The position numbers and the translations under genes are program-made. The notes under the pieces were generated by a model, which was not told the DNA's origin, did not search any database, and saw nothing but the letters and a program-made list of their open reading frames with translations. Of a stretch of 64,000 nucleotides of DNA, positions 22,691-34,569 are shown piece after piece. This stretch comes from Pezizomycotina sp. ARF18. Taxonomy: Eukaryota > Ascomycota. Every line of letters starts with the position of its first letter. The stretch's first letter is position 1. The stretch lies in NCBI GenBank assembly GCA_002224055.1, contig AZLU01000038.1, forward strand, positions 186,001 through 250,000. The letters run 5' to 3'.

Positions 22691-25600
22691 AAGTCGCAAA
22701 CGGCGAAGGGTGGATAGAAAGGTGTTCTTTTTCGGAGTTCGAGATTGTGCCATTTCCTTTTTGAAAATAAATTGGTACTCAGTCCAAGTAATATCTCTCA
22801 TGTCGGAAAAGTTATATTTTGGGTGTATTCCTGGGGTAAAGAAGGGGTCTATTGAAGTACCTCCCTTCAAACGGCGTTTCGAGGTCTTCGGAGCACGCAG
22901 CCATTCCTTTATCACCATTACATGTTCCTACATCTCACACACTGTCTCCCACTACTCAAACCATGCACCTTCTCTCTTTCGGCCCTCATTAGGAGTCTTC
23001 ATGAATTGTCTAAATGTAGAGTCTGCTATGACCTCTTCCTTCAGTCATCAAAGCAGAACGCCCCATTTTAAAGGTTTCTCCAATATAACCAATGTAATAT
23101 AGTCTAACTTAATAATCCATTCCTTCCACACGGTATATTGCAATAGTACCTATTCGTAGAAATTGCGATCTAGGAGATCATCAATCTCCCTTTGCGGCGT
23201 GTTGTAGTTTATTTATCTCCATGGATGAAATGACGAAGATGTGACGATAAACTTGGGGCTAAAGCCCAGATTTTAGTAGCCCAACCCACAGCCAGAATCA
23301 TTGGACCGGTTTTGCGGCGAATTTTGAAGTAAAATAATAATTTATTACCATGCCCTAGTCTTAAAACGATACTGAACTACAGCTAATTTAGCAGAACACC
23401 TCTCATTACAGTATCTCCAGCTTCGTTATGGCTTCTCTACCTTAACTTCTAAGCTTAAAAGTTTGGCTCTCGTAATAAATTCAACGAAGATTAGCTTTCA
23501 AGACAAGAGTATAACCAGAATCGGAATCAAGAGTAGTTAGTTGACTATGAACAAATCTTTCTTGTTTATACTCTTGTGCTATACTAAATAGCCAAGGTAG
23601 AATCTCTATTGATAAATGATGTTTCAAGATGTCTCCGCAGGTGCGGTCTGGCAATTCCCATCGCAGAATCTTTCATCGCTTTTTACTTAAGTTATCCGAG
23701 CAATGTTACTGAGAAAGTTGTGGGGGTATTGCACCCAAAGCGCAAGGGCAAGCCTTCAATTCAGAACCCACCCCTCTGGGCCTTAACCTTGTCACGTTTC
23801 TTCAGATACTAGTATCTTCGCTAGCTGTATGGGAGATAGCTGTCAAGGTATTCGTGTTCATGTGGAGAACCTGGTCATGCCTTGACCGATACCCTGGGTC
23901 TGCTCTACTTAAAAACCCCTCGCCAGAGGAAGGAAAATTTGCGACTTGGAAGTAGAGGCAAAAAAATGTGACAACTTGGCTATTCAACGCTAAAGACCAC
24001 GCTAGATGCTCGCCAAGCGGTCCGTGGCGAACCCAGAAGTTCATGGCTTCTAGAAGGATATCATGTTGGCCAATTGGAGCCCCTGGACGACACCTCGTGC
24101 TGCGATGCTTGCTGAGCGGCCATGTTGCCGGGACAATCCGAGGGCGTTTTCCTCCTTTTTTTTTTTTTTTTTGCTGCAGGGGCCTGTATATAACCAAGAA
24201 AGGCCAACGCCAACTTGCAATAGGTAAATCACGTTAAGATAGACAGCCTAGCCCACCTGTGCTTTTCCATGTCTCAATGCTTCTCGCTATTAATATAAGG
24301 CACATATACTCTCAAAGACACGTGAGATAATAGCAGAACTCAGCTATATTTAATCTTTCCAAGAATCAAGAATCAAAGAAACTACAACTTCATTTCTTGC
24401 TTTCAAAAGGTACTCCAAAACAGCTCCTCAGATTTGTAGCCCGTCTCACCTTTCTTTCAAGGGGTTTTTCAACAATCTGAACGACATAGAGTATCCATCT
24501 GCTGTAACCGATACGAAGACAGCCAAGAATTCGTGCAGATAGTCAGGAGAACAACGGAAAATGTCACCGTCCATTATCTCCACAAATTTCATTTCAAGAA
24601 GCGTTGCGCGATACGAGGATGGTAAGCTAATCCTCCGCACGAAGTGACCGAGTGGAGCAACTTTCATTGGCAGTCTGGTCAACTGATAAGAGAGAGCAAA
24701 GCAGTTTGCTTAATTACCACGAATTGCAAAGCTTTGCGTCCTCATTTCCAAAGTCCCGGGTATGATATTTTTGAAACACAAATTATTCCGTGTTGTCTCG
24801 ACGCAAGAAAAGGTAAACTAGCAGTGGGGGGTTCAAAGTTTTGAGCAGCCAGAAAGACCTGTTGAGAGAAGCCACGAGTTTAGGCACTGGGTATTGTATG
24901 TTTAGTCTTCAAACCAGTTGTACCAGCTACTCGGCGAGCATGGGCAAGCAGAGAGTCATATCTTTTCGCCGGTTCGAACGCCACCCCTTTCGTTAACAGG
25001 ATCGATATACCGCTTCTGTCCGTCGTTCTGGAACAAATCTGCAAGCTTTTAATTCCGTTTCTTTCGCAAACCAGATGCTTAGCAATAATCCACCAGCAGC
25101 TGCAGCTATATAGGTTTTCCTTCCATCCTTATTCAAAAACGCCTTTAGTAAGCCACACCCTTGGCTGCGCAGGTACTAGGGGGCCCTGGGCTTTTTGAAG
25201 CAAAAAGTTGAAGCCTGCGAGATTAACGGTTGGTCTGGTTCGTGAGCAGCTGCCCAAGTTAGCTAAAGAAAGACGCTAACTAGACAGGACATGTTTTTTG
25301 GGGTACCGTTGCCAGCCTCCCAGTAAATTTTTCGTGGGGACTCCACTTGTGGTACAAACATTTGGCGGATCGTCAGTTTCTGGTAACCCTATCCATCCTC
25401 TTGTCTATTTCAGCCCGCCATTAGTGGTGTTCCATCGTGATACTAGTGGTCCCACTCACATTCACAAGCCGTGTGTGGCGACCAAAGAACGAAGACACCC
25501 TTTTTTTTATTCTTTTCTTTTTCTCTACAGCAATTGCACTGGGTGCAGGAAATAATTCAACGATGTCTTTGCTACATACAGTTTCTTTGGACGATATACT

Positions 25601-25989
25601 TTGGATTTGCAAGCGCAGGGACCCACGTTTCAACTTCAGAGGACGAACTTCCCAACATTGAGCGGAATTTTTATTGCTAAATAGTTTAGTTGTCATGTCT
25701 TGTAAACGGATACTAAATATGTCTAACCTTAAAAGGCGTCTGGAAGGAGAAAACACCTTTCATAATTAATCCGCTGTTGTGGTACAGGGCAAGACACTGT
25801 ATACAAGGGCCTTTCCATGCTCCTTCGATATATATTCTACGAGCCTGTCCGAATGTTCATCAATACTTACTTGCATAAACAGTTATAGCAATAAACAATA
25901 TTACACCCATGGGCACTACAATATAGTCCACTCTTTCAAGTTTTCCGTTCCCCTTCCCCCGATTTTGCCTCAGGCCCTCCTTAGTTAGG
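22691..25989. other. Long gene-poor stretch
   Basis: I see no gene with good support. A minus-strand frame at 24446-24682 has some coding character (ATLLEMKFVEIMDGDIFRCS, FVSVTADGYSMSFRLL) and may be a remnant. Runs of T occur at 24156-24172 and mixed T/C at 25500-25527. The end of the stretch is the promoter region of the Pth11-like gene. Confidence 0.4.
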
Positions 25990-27263
25990 ATGTATATCAT
26001 CCAGGGATACCAGTATATCGTAAGTACTCCTACAAGTTTTATTATATTACTAATAGGTTCATCGATGCTAATTATACTCTCATTGCTTGCAGACCTTCGG
26101 GTGGGTGATGTTATGGATCACATTCATCATTGTAATGATACGGCTATACATCGCGTCTACTGCTACGGAAACATCTTTAGCTGGCGGTCGTGGCGGCTGG
26201 CGGAAGTCTTCGTTCTCATCGGATGGCTCCTCGCCCTCGGAACGAACATCTGCAACTCAATAGCGAACGGCGTCAACGCAAACAACCTCGACATTGAAAT
26301 GACAGACGCGCAGACGATCATCATGCTCAAGGCTTACTGGGCGTGGCTTTCTTCTACAAGCCGGCGATCTACTCTATGAAGGCAGCGCTGCTGTGCTTTT
26401 ATTCAGAGCTGATCAATCGGAGATGCATCGGAGCCTGTGGATTGCTATCATCGTCATTGCTGTTTTGAACGGAATGGGATGTGCTTCGCAGATACTATAC
26501 ATTGCTTTCCAATGTATTCCTTTCACTCTGAATTGGTAGCTCTTACATTCTCTCATCTCTCTGAAAGTGTTTCAAAACTAACGACATGTTTATCAGGAAT
26601 CCTGAACCTTGGTCCGACTTCTGCCGCGGTCCACTGCCTTACCAGATCGTCACTCTCTTCGGCCATACAATAACCGACCTCCTCGTCTTCATCCTCCCCT
26701 TCTTCATCGTAAAGTTCGGCATGAGAACCCTCTCCCGAACACAAAAGAAAGGAGCCTTCGTCATGTTCGGGCTGGGCTTCATCAACCTCGCTATCGCCCT
26801 GGTACTCTTCATCACCCGCCTCATTGCCCTCGGCCCGAACAACGTCCCCCTCAAGGGAATCAACGAATCTATCGACCTCCTGTACACCATACAGATCGCC
26901 ACAGCAATCGCTATCCCCTGCATCCCGCAGCTCCGCCTCTTTTACAAGAAGGTCGTCGGCCACTACCGTGCCGGCGGCAGCGATTCGCAAAACGATACGG
27001 CGGTCGACATTGGCCCTACGACCCGCAAGTTCAGCCTCTCGTACACTTGGTCAAAGACATGGAGCCGGAAGGGTAGCACGGCGTCCCGGTCGTTCTCTAG
27101 ACCTTCGGTCGCTGAGGGTGTTCCGGGAGCGGAGAATAACTTTTATAAATACTGGAAGCCGGTAGCTCCCCTCCCGGTCAAAGTAATTGATCACGGATCG
27201 GATGCTGATTCTGATATGGAGAACATGAAGAGCGACGCTAGCGTTCAGAACGGAGCACCGTGA
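25990..27263 (+). CDS. Pth11-like receptor with fungal rhodopsin domain (seven helices)
   Basis: This belongs to the large filamentous-fungal family of seven-helix membrane proteins related to Magnaporthe Pth11, some of which are proposed G-protein-coupled receptors for surface or nutrient cues. Exon 1 (25990-26019) begins MYIIQGYQYI. After the intron at 26020-26092 exon 2 reads TFGWVMLWITFIIVMIRLYI, then in shifted frames AEVFVLIGWLLALGTNI, AFFYKPAIYSMKAALLCFY and IAIIVIAVLNGMGCASQILY, ending FQCIPFTLNW. Intron 26536-26596 splits the Trp codon, and exon 3 continues NPEPWSDFCRGPLPYQIVTL, TDLLVFILPFFIVKFGMRTL, GFINLAIALVLFITRLI and LLYTIQIATAIAIPCIPQLR. It finishes in a Ser-rich basic and acidic cytoplasmic tail (stop 27261-27263). 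The Q-C-x-P and NW-N/D pattern before the extracellular loop is typical of the family. Exon 3 is intact over 222 codons, while exon 2 carries three frame changes (about 26195, 26340, 26420). Confidence 0.7.
26020..26092 (+). other. Intron 1 of the Pth11-like gene
   Basis: The donor is ATC|GTAAGT and the acceptor is TGCTTGCAG|ACC (73 bases). A branch-like GCTAAT is present. Confidence 0.6.
26536..26596 (+). other. Intron 2 of the Pth11-like gene
   Basis: The donor is AATTG|GTAGCT and the acceptor is TTATCAG|GAATCC (61 bases, branch-like ACTAAC). Splicing rebuilds ..TLNWNPEP.. Confidence 0.65.
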
Positions 27264-29329
27264 GATCGCCATTTGGGAGAAGACTTTCCGCCTGGGCGTG
27301 GAAGCCACGATCCGGCTCCACATCCAAAGAAGCAGAGGTCGAAGCAAAAACGGAGGTTCCCATTGATACCGTTTAATTCATTGAGCTCGTCGGACTGGTC
27401 CGCGAACCTACATTAGCTACAGTTTTTTTTATCTTTCATATTTCTTTGTAGAGTTCCTTTTACTGAAAGACATATTGTATATATCTATTTTTGCAATTCG
27501 GCGCAGTGGGTGTGGGTCTTCGGGAGTTGAAACAGCATTTGTATATCTTCATGAGGGAAAGATGTTTTTTTTGGAATAAAGCAATGTTCATCCTTTATGG
27601 AACAATAATAATACATTAATTCGAATGGCTCGCTCCAGACCTGTTCATCTTCCTTGGCTCTTCTTCGACTCGTAGGTCCACTTGCCTGTATTGAATCAAG
27701 AGCTAGAGGCAGTTTCATAGCTTAGTATCGCTTCTTACACTTTCGAACTTGAATCTCTACATTTCCCCCGTTCGCCCGGCCAAATACAGTTTACCAGCGA
27801 GAACCCTATCCAAGGTTGACAAGGGCAATAAGATTATCTCAATCATGCCTTGCATGGACAAAGAGCTGCAATCCCTACATATGAAGCGGAACGATCCATG
27901 TGTAACTATAATTTAACACTTATATAACTCCAAAGACTTTCTTGAAAGTCCAAAAAAAAAAAAAGAGAGACTCGGAACAGAAATCTGTTAGCAACAGTTA
28001 GTATCGATCTAACTTCCTCCGGGTTCCTTTCTCTCCCCCGTGGGGCAGAGCAATATGAGCCCGGCGCGCTGCCCTTACGCATGTTGCTTTGTTGATTCAT
28101 ATTGCTTGCTGTTCAATGCCCATGTGTCGTTACATAAGTTGCATTGAGAATGAAATCAAGCTAAGTTTTTGATGGTTTCGCCCGTAACAAAGAGCCTACA
28201 GGAATTCCGCCATTTCATACGATCCAGAAGTCCATTGCATATCAACTTCTTGGACATGAATAAACACGATGGAAGCCTTATCCAGTCCTGTAGGTAATTT
28301 TGCCGTCAATTCGGTCGTAAAAATTAATGGCGTGGGTTACATATTTCAAATCGTCCATCTCATTCACAGGTTTCCAGACAACAGGCACTGTAGAATAGCT
28401 TATTGCTTAATGGTTATACTAACTTGCTCTTATTTCCATTATTTCCGCTTGACTGCAATTTCATTCCTATGGTTCTCTAACATTCAACGAGAGTATGAAT
28501 ACGATTGTGTTAGCTAAACATAATACAATCTTATTCGAAACGCCGGCACTCTGTACTAACGCAAACTCATGGTCACGGTATCTCGATCCTGGGGCAAGCA
28601 CGGCAAGTAATCGATCTTGTATTCGCAACAAGTTCACTGCCAAACGTGTACGCTGCCAGCCGCGCTTGAAATATACACGCTTATAACCCATCTAAGCGCC
28701 GCATGAGTCCGTCTCGGAGAAATGTCTATCCTCGGACAATCCGCCATTGTCCCAGCGTCTTAGCCTTCGTTTACCTGTACGAGAGGGCAGAAAAACCCAC
28801 TCAGTAACATCTCCCGAGTTTCAGCTGATCACTTCTCCATGCATGCAAAATGTACCTCATTCAGCTGAAGACGTGAAGCCCACTTGTGAGGAACGCGTTA
28901 CCGAACTACCATTCAGTACAGTACATCCATCCACATGCAAAGAGAAATAAACCCCTTTTGGCCCATTTTAGGGTGAGGAAATCTCACCCTCATTTCTCAC
29001 CCAGCCATCGCACTTTCTTGGCTGGTCCATTTTGTTGTCACCGATTTATTCGAACCACTTCATCCATCTCAGACACTTCATCCATCGTCATCAATCAATC
29101 GATCACCCGTAAACGTTTTTTACTATCGGTCGCCTTGTTTTTCGAGTCTAATTGTGTTTATAAATAACGGTTTTTCTTGCCCAGAGTTTTATTTCTAGAA
29201 AGCGAGGGGCTTGTTAGGGTAAATCGGATGTTCCTGCAGTAGCAGATAACGGAAAAAAACAACAATCAAGAAAATTCTCGTGCCACAATAACAAAGGACT
29301 TCGCGTCCATTTTTTCGAGTCTCACGACA
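27264..29329. other. Intergenic, with a hairpin upstream of the PEX11-like gene
   Basis: Short frames only. A 7-base stem (AGGGTGA/TCACCCT, 28970-28990) lies about 340 bases before the PEX11-like ATG. Two near-repeats of ACTTCATCCATC occur near 29058-29085. The 3' end region of the Pth11-like gene is T-rich at 27420-27480. Confidence 0.4.
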
Positions 29330-30705
29330 ATGACGGTCAAGGAAACAGCCGGAGATATCGTCCGGTTCACCAACAACACTGGTATTAATCCCTTTGTATT
29401 TTTTCTCCATGACCTTATAAACAATTAATCGTGATAATAATGTATACCAGCCGGCCTCGAAAAGATCCTGAAGGCCCTCGTGGGCATCCTCCTCCTCCCG
29501 CAAACGCCGACCGGCAAAGCGATCCACCCCCTAACCCGCAGCGCCGACGGAAAAAACTGAAACTCGCGACACGACACATATCCGTAGCCCGTAAAGTCGT
29601 ACGTATCCTGTACTTTTTCGACTCGGCATTCCGGGCCATCGACGCAAAGAACAGCGGCACAAGGGCGGTCTACTAAAGTGGTTATCGTCGGTAAATGGGC
29701 GTGCACATTATTTTCGGGGCGACGGAGATGGCTACGATCGTACGTTATCTTCCCTCTACGATAATTGTAATATACGGTAGGATTCTTTGGATAATTTTGA
29801 CTGATGAGAATTTACCGTTGGGTTACAGTTACACGCCATGGACGTCTTAAAACCGCATAAGTCCCGCTGGCACGACCGCGTTCACCGCAGCGGGCAGAGG
29901 TTCTACTTCGTCGCCGTCTGCTTCTCCATCGCAGCGGCCGCCCTCGAGCTCTTCGAACTACACAAGGAAACGTCCCAGAGGCGTCGGGAACGGCGTAAGG
30001 TCGCGTACAGCACTCACCGGGCCCTTCACAGTTCTCCCCGCCGTACTCTGACTGGTCGTCCGCCTCCGAATCCGAAAGTGTCCGCCAACGCCGCGGCAAC
30101 AGGAACGGCACCGGCGGGCAGAGCAGTTCCAGGGTTTACCAACCTACCTCGCCGTCGCCGAGGCTCACGAAGTCGGCGTCGACGCAACTCGTATCGACGG
30201 CACGACCAACGTGCTCCGCCGAAGTCCTCAACCGTCGTCGCGCACCTGCTCGCGGACGTCTGCGACCTCGCCATCCCGGCGTCCCGCGTGGGCCTCTTCA
30301 AGAATGACGAAGCAGTCTCGTTCGCGCACATTTTGCACTCCGTCCTCGCGGGCTCGGTGATCTGGCGAAGGGTCAACGCGAAGCCGCTGCGGGATACGAC
30401 GCAGTGGTCACATTACGAAGCAACGGGAACGGGAACGGCGACGGCGCCCGCGAGGAACGCTACAGGAACGGCGTGGACGACGCGGGCGAGCGGGACGAGT
30501 ACCGGAACGAGCGGGAGGCGACAGCTACGCGCCGCGCAGGCCGTGGCGAAGGTGCAGAACGAACGGTACAGGGGCCACGACTACCCGGGCGAATTCTACA
30601 AGGGACCGACGCCGAGGCCGAGGGTTACAGTACCAGCAGCGTACATTCAAGCGATACCCGCCGTTACCGAACAGCGAAGCCGGGACAGAGGTTGCTGATA
30701 GGGAT
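29330..30705 (+). CDS. PEX11-family peroxisomal membrane protein
   Basis: PEX11 proteins bind the peroxisomal membrane and drive its elongation and division. Exon 1 (29330-29381) reads MTVKETAGDIVRFTNNT. After the intron at 29382-29450 it continues AGLEKILKALVGILLLPQTP, the N-terminal signature region (..AGLEKxL). In the next frame come KLKLATRHISVARKVVRILY and FFDSAFRAIDAKNSG. A middle part FGATEMATIVRYLP is followed by a probable second intron, then RVHRSGQRFYFVAVCFSIAA with LELFELHKE. The C-terminal part carries HLLADVCDLAIPASRVGLF and HILHSVLAGSVIWRRV, matching the family's ..DLCDLxIPG.. and ..SGLIxxWxR.. ends. A low-complexity Gly/Asn/Arg/Thr stretch follows (about 30410-30560). The exact stop is uncertain, because the last frames stop between 30696 and 30733. 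Frame changes occur near 29550 and 30100-30230. Confidence 0.65.
29382..29450 (+). other. Intron of the PEX11-like gene
   Basis: GTATTA..ATACCAG, 69 bases. Splicing joins NNT to AGLEK in frame. Confidence 0.55.
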
Positions 30706-31297
30706 TGTAGGTGACTTAAACACAATCTTTTGATTTCTTTCCCAAGGGACGATAATGCACTGAAAACATGAAAATCGATATACTTATATTTGGAAATGAT
30801 GATGATTTAGAGAATCTTCTGAGGACGAACCGCGCTAATTACTGGAACGGTTCAACCATTGCAACCAAAAACTCTACGCAGGACGGAAACGGACTTTGAA
30901 ATTGCTTACGATTCTAACGAAACTTTCGGCTCTTTGTTCCTTACTTTGCTTTCACGTTTGTCTTTTCGCTATTAATAAGTTTCTTCGTAGCTACGTTATG
31001 GTGGAGCGTTTTTCCCTTGTACGACTTTAGTGACGGAAGGTGATCGTTTCTTTTCTTTTCATAGCGCTCCTTGTAATTTGCACTCTGGTTTCATGAAAGT
31101 TTTGATCATTAGATGTTCCACTAAGTTACTGCTATTTGGTCTTCTCTTATTAATGAAACTAAATTGGTATTACTTTAAAACATATATCTGTAGATGTAAA
31201 CATTACTATAGGAATTCATTGTCATGTTGGAAAAAATTTGAATGAGAAAATGAGTCCAGTGCACTGCTGCGTTACACGAGGATCATTACCCAGTCCC
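30706..31297. other. Shared 3' region between convergent genes
   Basis: T-rich, stop-dense spacer between the PEX11-like gene (plus) and the CorA-like gene (minus). Terminator signals cannot be pinpointed. Confidence 0.4.
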
Positions 31298-32642
31298 TCA
31301 CTGCTTCCCCACAGCGAACCTCACCGTCTCCCAGAACCCAGCACGCCGCTTATGAACCTGTCTAACATGCACGAACCCCGTCGCCATAAACGCCAGCAAC
31401 ATAAGCGTAATCAGTCCCCTGTCGCCACAAAGAACTGCCATATCCCCGGCGGACTCCCATTAATCTGCGCCACGTTCATCCATAATACCCGTAACGAGAC
31501 TAATGGGCGCGAAAATATACGTAAACGCGTTCGTTAGCGTGCTAATTCTCGTATCCCTCTTTTTCTGCCTCACCGTCGCCATCTTATCCCTCGTCTGCCA
31601 TAGTAAATCCGCCTGGTTCAACATATGTTTAAAGTCTTCCTCTAACGCTGCTTTCGCGTCAAGAGAAAGCCTGAATCGCAGCGAGGCCAGGATTGCGATA
31701 TTCCGCGTTGGATTAAGGAGAGTGTTTTGCGGATGTCCTCGACATGCGAGACTGATGCTTCGGATATGCCGTCGATGCGGCGGTCTTCTTCGCGGATAGC
31801 GGAGAGGACGTCGTTCCAGCAGTGCCCGTTTAGCTTGAAGAGGTACTGCAGGCAGTACAGCGGCGACCGAGCGGCTTCCCTTAGGTCGATAAAGGAGAAG
31901 GTGGAGAGGTATAATTCCCTGAACGTCTTTTGTGTTACCGGACTTGGTTCTGAAGGGCTGACCCGAACTCTGGCGGCGCGCGCAGTTGGTTAACCCAAGC
32001 CCTAACCTCGCGTGGGAGCTGAATAGCAAGACGCCAGTCCACCCTTCCCTCCACCATCGTCGGGCTTTAAGTATATCGAACACCGAAAGAATTCTGTATC
32101 TGTACTCCTATCGTTCTTCGCCTCCTTAAGAACGGTGAAACCGAGCGAAGTATACGGCGCTCTATGCCTCTGACTCGGATCAAGCACCTTCGTCGACCCG
32201 AACGTGTGCCACGCAAAAAATCTAGGATCCAGCTTCAAATTACACCCGAAAGCCTCCATAACACCGCTCGCCAATGCGCCCGCCTGCTCGACCATGTACA
32301 ACCTCACGGGTACATCCCGTGGCTTTTCCCCCGTTGCACTGCTTGCCGCTATAGCATCCTTGAAGAAAGCACTAAGTTCAGTCTCCGAGTGCATATCGTC
32401 GTAGCGTATACAACCACCGTCGGCTGTGACGTCTAAAACAGAAACAACGAGGTTTTATCCTCCAAGTCGGTAGACATGTACGCATCTAGTCCGCGAAGAT
32501 TACCCCATCCAGCCTCGACGAGGGAGTGGACGTAATTATGGTACGGCTCGCGACCGGTCTTCTCCCATTCGGGCCATGGCTGCGCGCCGCGGCTACGTTG
32601 TGTCATTACCCTACGTCGGCGTATGGGATTAAACCGCTCCAT
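31298..32642 (-). CDS. CorA-like divalent-cation transporter family protein
   Basis: Fungal CorA-like proteins are membrane channels or transporters for Mg2+ and related ions. Many fungal members are of unknown role. From ATG 32642 the soluble N-terminal domain reads AQPWPEWEKTGREPYHNYV and GNLRGLDAYMSTDLEDK. The next frame gives MHSETELSAFFKDAIA, LASGVMEAFGCNLKLDPRFF, AWHTFGSTKVLDPSQRHRAP and YTSLGFTVLKEAKND. A helical region follows (ELYLSTFSFIDLREAARSPL, WNDVLSAIREEDRRID). The last part reads LEEDFKHMLNQADLLWQTRD and then the first pore helix NAFTYIFAPISLVTGI, followed by MNVAQINGSPPGIWQFF and the second helix LITLMLLAFMATGFVHV, ending FAVGKQ at 31298-31300. The family's GMN signature falls exactly on a frame change (31480-31485). 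With a TT and a GG run each one base longer it would read I-Y-G-M-N. At least four frame changes occur in all. Confidence 0.7.
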
Positions 32643-34194
32643 CCCACGTAACTTCGGCGCGCGGTGAACCGCTCATTCGCGGTATCGGTTGTGCTCGCGT
32701 GCGCTATTCGAGGGCCGGATTACTTTCCTGCGGTGGGTGGCCGTGGTTGCTCGAGGAGGGTTTAGGGCCTTCGGGCGGTAACTTCGCTTTCGACGTTAGC
32801 GAGTGCGCGAGTTGGCGGATATCGTCGCGGGCACGTGGTGGAATGTCCTGCGAGGTTGCAGAGTCAGGAGTACCGCGCCTGTCTATGCCCGTGGGGGCGC
32901 CAGGTCGTCGCGGTCGGAGTCGGAGTCGTTCCCGCCCATGATGAAAATGTGTTTACGTATAAAAGGGTCAGGAGACCAACTATCCAGGGGGTGGCTGGCG
33001 TTTTTTCCTCCTAGAAACAAAACAACACAAGATGCGATCGTTTAGCCTCCCCACCACAATTGTGGAGATCGTGTTAAACGAACTTTAAAGAAGTTTCGAT
33101 TCTTGGAAATACCGAGGCCGAAGCCAAGATGATGATGTTTCTCGGAATATTTTTATTATATTTTTGCTTGGTATAGGATCCAGAAATATATATATAGAAA
33201 TTTAAAAAGGGGCCGGTAGTAAATAAGGCTGTCAGCAATAAACACATGTCCGTATACAAATGGGGAATTTCCTCACGGACTGCTGTTAAGGTGCTAGGGT
33301 TGCAGTCTAAATGTAGACCTGCAGGTGATCGTCACCACCCACTGTCAACGCTATACTGAACAGAAACATCCCGAGAGAAAGTTCCTCTAAAAACCCGGTT
33401 TTTGTGGTACATTTAGCGTCCTTTCGTTTTTTATAGAATAAACCGGTGTTAAAAAGAGAAATAAACAAGACTTTGTTTATTACCGAATGGCGATTCAAAG
33501 AAGCTGAACCAGTGCGGGTCCAATGATGAAAAGTAAGTATCGGATGGAGAAATGCCTCTGCGGGCCACCGACGAATGAGGCGCCTGTGAGTAACAATTGG
33601 CACATGAAATCGAAACGAAACGATAGCCTAAAAAGACTGCAGACCAATGAGGTACTGGGCGACCGGGATTCGCCCCTCAAAGACAGTGAAACACGCATTA
33701 GTTGTGCGACGAGGAGGAAAGAAGAAAATGGAAAGGAAAGGGCTGACGTCGTGGCAATGTTTTTCGTACATATGCTTGGGTCGCAAAAATTCATTGACGC
33801 AGGTGCGGTGTTTATGTTCAAGTACGGATGAACAGATAATGCGACACTGTCGAGAATACGATACTTTCCACGCCGATAATACCAAGTAATTCCGGCCGCG
33901 ATTCGCGAGGTTCAATATAGCCTATCACTGGCATTTTCGTTCAATAGCAACTCGTCGTTTTGATTTCTTTTTGGTATCTTTTACGGAAAGGAAATATGAT
34001 TCCCCCTGACTGCTAATAATACACATGGAATTTTTGAACAGTAACCACAACCGAACTGTCTTTTTTTGTGAAAAAAGAGAAAACGCTTGATATATACTGA
34101 AAAGTATAATCTTGGATATCAAAGAATGTACTTATTGTTTTTTAAACATCAAACTTGAAATTTTTGAAGAAAAGAAGAACCCCATTACATTGCC
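32643..34194. other. Intergenic, no supported gene
   Basis: The part at 32643-32960 is GC-rich with CG-rich words and may be the CorA-like promoter or unannotated 5' sequence. The rest is AT-richer with short frames only. Confidence 0.4.
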
Positions 34195-34313
34195 TGCAAC
34201 TGAGCAGCCACTCCATCATCCACCGTTTTCAGTGCTTGCAACTGATGGCGTAAAATCACCTCCCGTCCGCCTCCTATCGTATAAATGTGAAAACCCCTGG
34301 CTGCTCAGTTGCA
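34195..34313. repeat. Short inverted-repeat element (16-base perfect arms)
   Basis: TGCAACTGAGCAGCCA at 34195-34210 is repeated exactly inverted at 34298-34313 (TGGCTGCTCAGTTGCA). Inside, GTGCTTGCAACTGA (34232-34245) pairs with TCAGTTGCAAGCAC on the right side. The unit is about 120 bases. It could be a MITE-like remnant or a foldback structure. I see no convincing target duplication and no second copy in the window. Confidence 0.5.
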
Positions 34314-34569
34314 AGCACCGAAAAAAAAATTGAAAAAATTGTCGTGAAAGAAAAAAAAAGAGGCATTAAAAGGTGTTTGTGCTCGCGTTAAATGAAATCG
34401 CTGGAGAACGAAGAAAAGAAAGAAAAAATAAGAAAGAAAGGAGTCTAACGCCAAAGTATATACCAAAAACAGGAAAAAACACTCTTTCTTTTTGCTTGTT
34501 ATCCTGAAAGATAACATCAAACCCATGCTCTTTATTATTTCATCAAGTAACTGCTTTCCGGCCATATAG

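Noticed and set aside
26195-26430. Programmed ribosomal frameshifting in the Pth11-like gene
   Set aside because: Several changes in both directions, no slippery-site pattern, and the same phenomenon occurs in unrelated genes across the window.
29838-30698. 286-codon plus-strand frame as a whole gene
   Set aside because: The longest frame in the window mixes true PEX11-like segments with out-of-frame Arg-rich sequence. The real gene starts upstream at 29330 and changes frame.
31460-32083. 207-codon minus-strand frame as a separate gene
   Set aside because: Its C-terminal part is the CorA-like pore region, while its N-terminal half is out of frame with the coding-like reading, so it is part of the CorA-like gene.
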